Positions 23,396 through 24,891 of a DNA stretch of 24,891 nt are shown here, piece by piece. Each line of letters starts with the position of its first letter. Position 1 is the stretch's first letter. The notes under the pieces were generated by a model. That model was not told where the DNA came from, did not search any database, and saw only the letters and a program-made list of their open reading frames with translations. The translations under genes were made by a program, and so were the position numbers. Where the stretch lies: contig DASSTR010000020.1 in assembly GCA_035707825.1 (NCBI GenBank), positions 1 to 24,891 on the forward strand, in the 5' to 3' direction. The DNA is from VRUE01 sp035707825. Lineage in GTDB: Bacteria > Actinomycetota > Thermoleophilia > Solirubrobacterales > 70-9.

Positions 23396-24891
23396 TCACG
23401 GCGCTTCGCCTTCTTCGGCTTCGGGAGTCGTAGCCCCGGCGGCGCGCTTGCCGACGACCACGGTGACGGTCGTGCCGGGGCCGACTTCTGAGCCCGGCGG
23501 CGGGAACTGATCGGTGACCCGACCGACCTGGGACTCGATGTCGGTTTCCTGTTCGGAAACCGACGGTTCGAGCCCCGCGGCGCGGATCGCTTCGACCGCT
23601 TCGGGACGGAGCTTGCCGATCACGTTCGGCACCGAGGCTTCCTCTTCCCCCTTCGAGACGACGATCGAGACGCTCGAGCCCGGCTCGACCTTGGTGCCGG
23701 CGCTGGGCGACTGGCTGATCACCTCGCCAACCGGGGCGGAGTCTTCCCTTTCGGAGACGTTGGGCACCAGGCCGCGGGCGCGGATCTGCTGCTCGGCGGT
23801 GCCCCGCTGGGCGCCGACGAGGACCGGCACCTTGGCCAGCTTCGGCCCGCTGGAGACGACCAGCGTGACCTCGGACCCGCGCGTGGCCGTGGTGCCCGCC
23901 GGGGGGCTGGAGTGGATCACGACGCCCTGTTCGACCTTCTGCGAGTTGACCGGTTCGGCGCGGACGTCGAAGCCGGCTTCTTCCACTTTCGCGGCTGCCC
24001 TTGCCTGCGGCTGCCCGGCCGTCGCCGGCACCTTTGCCGTCCCGGGCCCGGAGCTGACGGTCAAGGAGACCGTCGGCTTGTCGCAGAAGAAGCTGAGGAA
24101 GGCGCAGTCGAGCGAGGCCTTGCCGGGCAGGGGGTCCTGCTCGAGCACGGTTTCCGCCGGTGTTTCGCGGCGCACCTTCGTCACCTTGCCGACCGAGAAG
24201 CCCTCCCGTTCCAGGCGCGCTTCGGCCAGGTAGCGGGGGCTGTTCGTCACGTCGGGGACCTCGGTGCTCGTGTCGCGCGTGAGGGCGAGGCCGGCGAGGA
24301 TGCCGACCAGCACCGCGAGCCCGACCAGCACCCAGGGCCACCAGCGTCGCTCCTCCTCGAAAGGCTCCTCCTCGACCGGCTCGGCGACCACCGGCGGAAG
24401 GGCCGCGAAGGCGGCGGTGCCGCCGCCGGCCCCGGGGTCTTTCATAGCCGCGTCGAGGGCGGCGATGAAGGCGTCGGCGCTCTGGAAGCGCTGGCCGGGG
24501 TCCTTTTCAAGCGCCCGCATCACCACGGCGTCGAGGGCGGGTGAGACCTGGGGATTGATCGAGCTCGGCCGCTGCGGCGTCTGCGCGACCTGTTTCATCG
24601 CCACGGCGACGGCGCTCTCGCCCTCGAAGGGGACGCGGCCGGCGAGCGCCTCGTAGAGGATCACCCCGATCGAGTAGAGGTCGGACACCGGCGTCACGTC
24701 ATGGCCCTGCGCCTGCTCGGGCGAGAGGTAGTGCGGCGTCCCCATCACGGAACCGGCCTGGGTGATCTCCGAGACTCCGGCGCGGGCGATCCCGAAGTCG
24801 GTGACCAGCGCCTTGCCGTCGGGGTCGACGATCACGTTGTGCGGCTTCAGGTCGCGATGGACGATGCCTTTTCGATGGGCGAAGCGGACTC
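23396..24891 (-). CDS. PASTA-domain Ser/Thr protein kinase (PknB/StkP-like), C-terminal part
   Basis: The gene runs off the right edge, so the N-lobe is missing. The visible part opens with VRFAHRKGIVHRDLKPHN (catalytic loop), TDFGIAR, GTPHYLSPEQ and DLYSIGVILYEAL. A Glu-rich linker is followed by one membrane helix (24281-24343), then four PASTA-like repeats. The repeats start near EVPDVTNSP, AKVPATAGQ, AKVPVLVGA and ASVPNVIGK, each ending in a VTLVVSSGP-like strand. These domains bind peptidoglycan fragments or lipid II. The first repeat has an insert, CAFLSFFC, with two cysteines seven residues apart. The protein should couple cell-wall status to phosphorylation, and lies just upstream of ddl. 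A truncated reading from 24835 starts inside the catalytic loop and is not the real start. Confidence 0.94.
   Translation of the reverse strand, partial: VRFAHRKGIVHRDLKPHNVIVDPDGKALVTDFGIARAGVSEITQAGSVMGTPHYLSPEQAQGHDVTPVSDLYSIGVILYEALAGRVPFEGESAVAVAMKQVAQTPQRPSSINPQVSPALDAVVMRALEKDPGQRFQSADAFIAALDAAMKDPGAGGGTAAFAALPPVVAEPVEEEPFEEERRWWPWVLVGLAVLVGILAGLALTRDTSTEVPDVTNSPRYLAEARLEREGFSVGKVTKVRRETPAETVLEQDPLPGKASLDCAFLSFFCDKPTVSLTVSSGPGTAKVPATAGQPQARAAAKVEEAGFDVRAEPVNSQKVEQGVVIHSSPPAGTTATRGSEVTLVVSSGPKLAKVPVLVGAQRGTAEQQIRARGLVPNVSEREDSAPVGEVISQSPSAGTKVEPGSSVSIVVSKGEEEASVPNVIGKLRPEAVEAIRAAGLEPSVSEQETDIESQVGRVTDQFPPPGSEVGPGTTVTVVVGKRAAGATTPEAEEGEAP

Overview
The window is very GC-rich with dense, tightly packed genes. 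It looks like chromosomal DNA of a high-GC actinobacterium. The gene content (two Ser/Thr kinases flanking ddl, DUF3105, DedA-uppP-purM, frequent TTG/GTG starts) makes me favour the Thermoleophilia/Solirubrobacterales, but this is inference from gene content and protein style, not from a marker gene. No rRNA, tRNA, CRISPR array or transposase was seen.

Layout. Left edge (1-3.3 kb): the 5' end of a nucleotide-sugar dehydrogenase (-), a TetR regulator (+) converging on an enoyl-CoA hydratase (-), a 559-bp non-coding stretch with hairpins, and metF (+). A membrane-anchored DUF3105 protein follows (3.4-4.1 kb). From 9.45 kb leftward to 4.18 kb runs one minus-strand operon: GT4 glycosyltransferase, membrane GT2, PglC-type phosphoglycosyl transferase, metallo-beta-lactamase-fold hydrolase, GNAT acetyltransferase and FemAB-like acyltransferase. 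A divergent GT2 (+) starts only 23 bp from the GT4. From 16.7 kb leftward to 10.4 kb runs a second minus-strand operon: FlaA1/CapD-type NDP-sugar dehydratase/epimerase, LytR_C-domain membrane protein, anchored FlgD-like Ig protein, O-antigen ligase/polymerase-like protein and a Wzx-type flippase. Together these make a surface-polysaccharide locus: sugar modification, transfer to undecaprenyl phosphate, elongation, flipping, polymerisation or ligation, and perhaps acylation.

Right half: DedA and UppP (+), translationally coupled, fit recycling of the undecaprenyl carrier that both the glycan locus and peptidoglycan synthesis consume. Next comes a class II Fic (AMPylase-type) gene preceded by an exact 38-bp tandem repeat that overlaps its promoter; it looks inserted between uppP and purM. 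The Fic stop overlaps the purM start. A Ser/Thr kinase with a discoidin-like ectodomain converges on ddl (D-Ala-D-Ala ligase), and a PASTA-type PknB-like kinase (-) runs off the right edge.

Most interesting: the Fic gene with its helically phased TTGGA repeat operator; the palindromic 23-bp divergent promoter between two glycosyltransferases; the LytR_C/FlgD-like/ligase overlapping gene trio; and the non-PASTA sensor kinase beside the PASTA kinase and ddl. Several genes without a Shine-Dalgarno have a -10-like hexamer 6-13 nt before the start codon, which suggests leaderless or near-leaderless transcripts. All functional calls rest on motif reading only; no database search was run.
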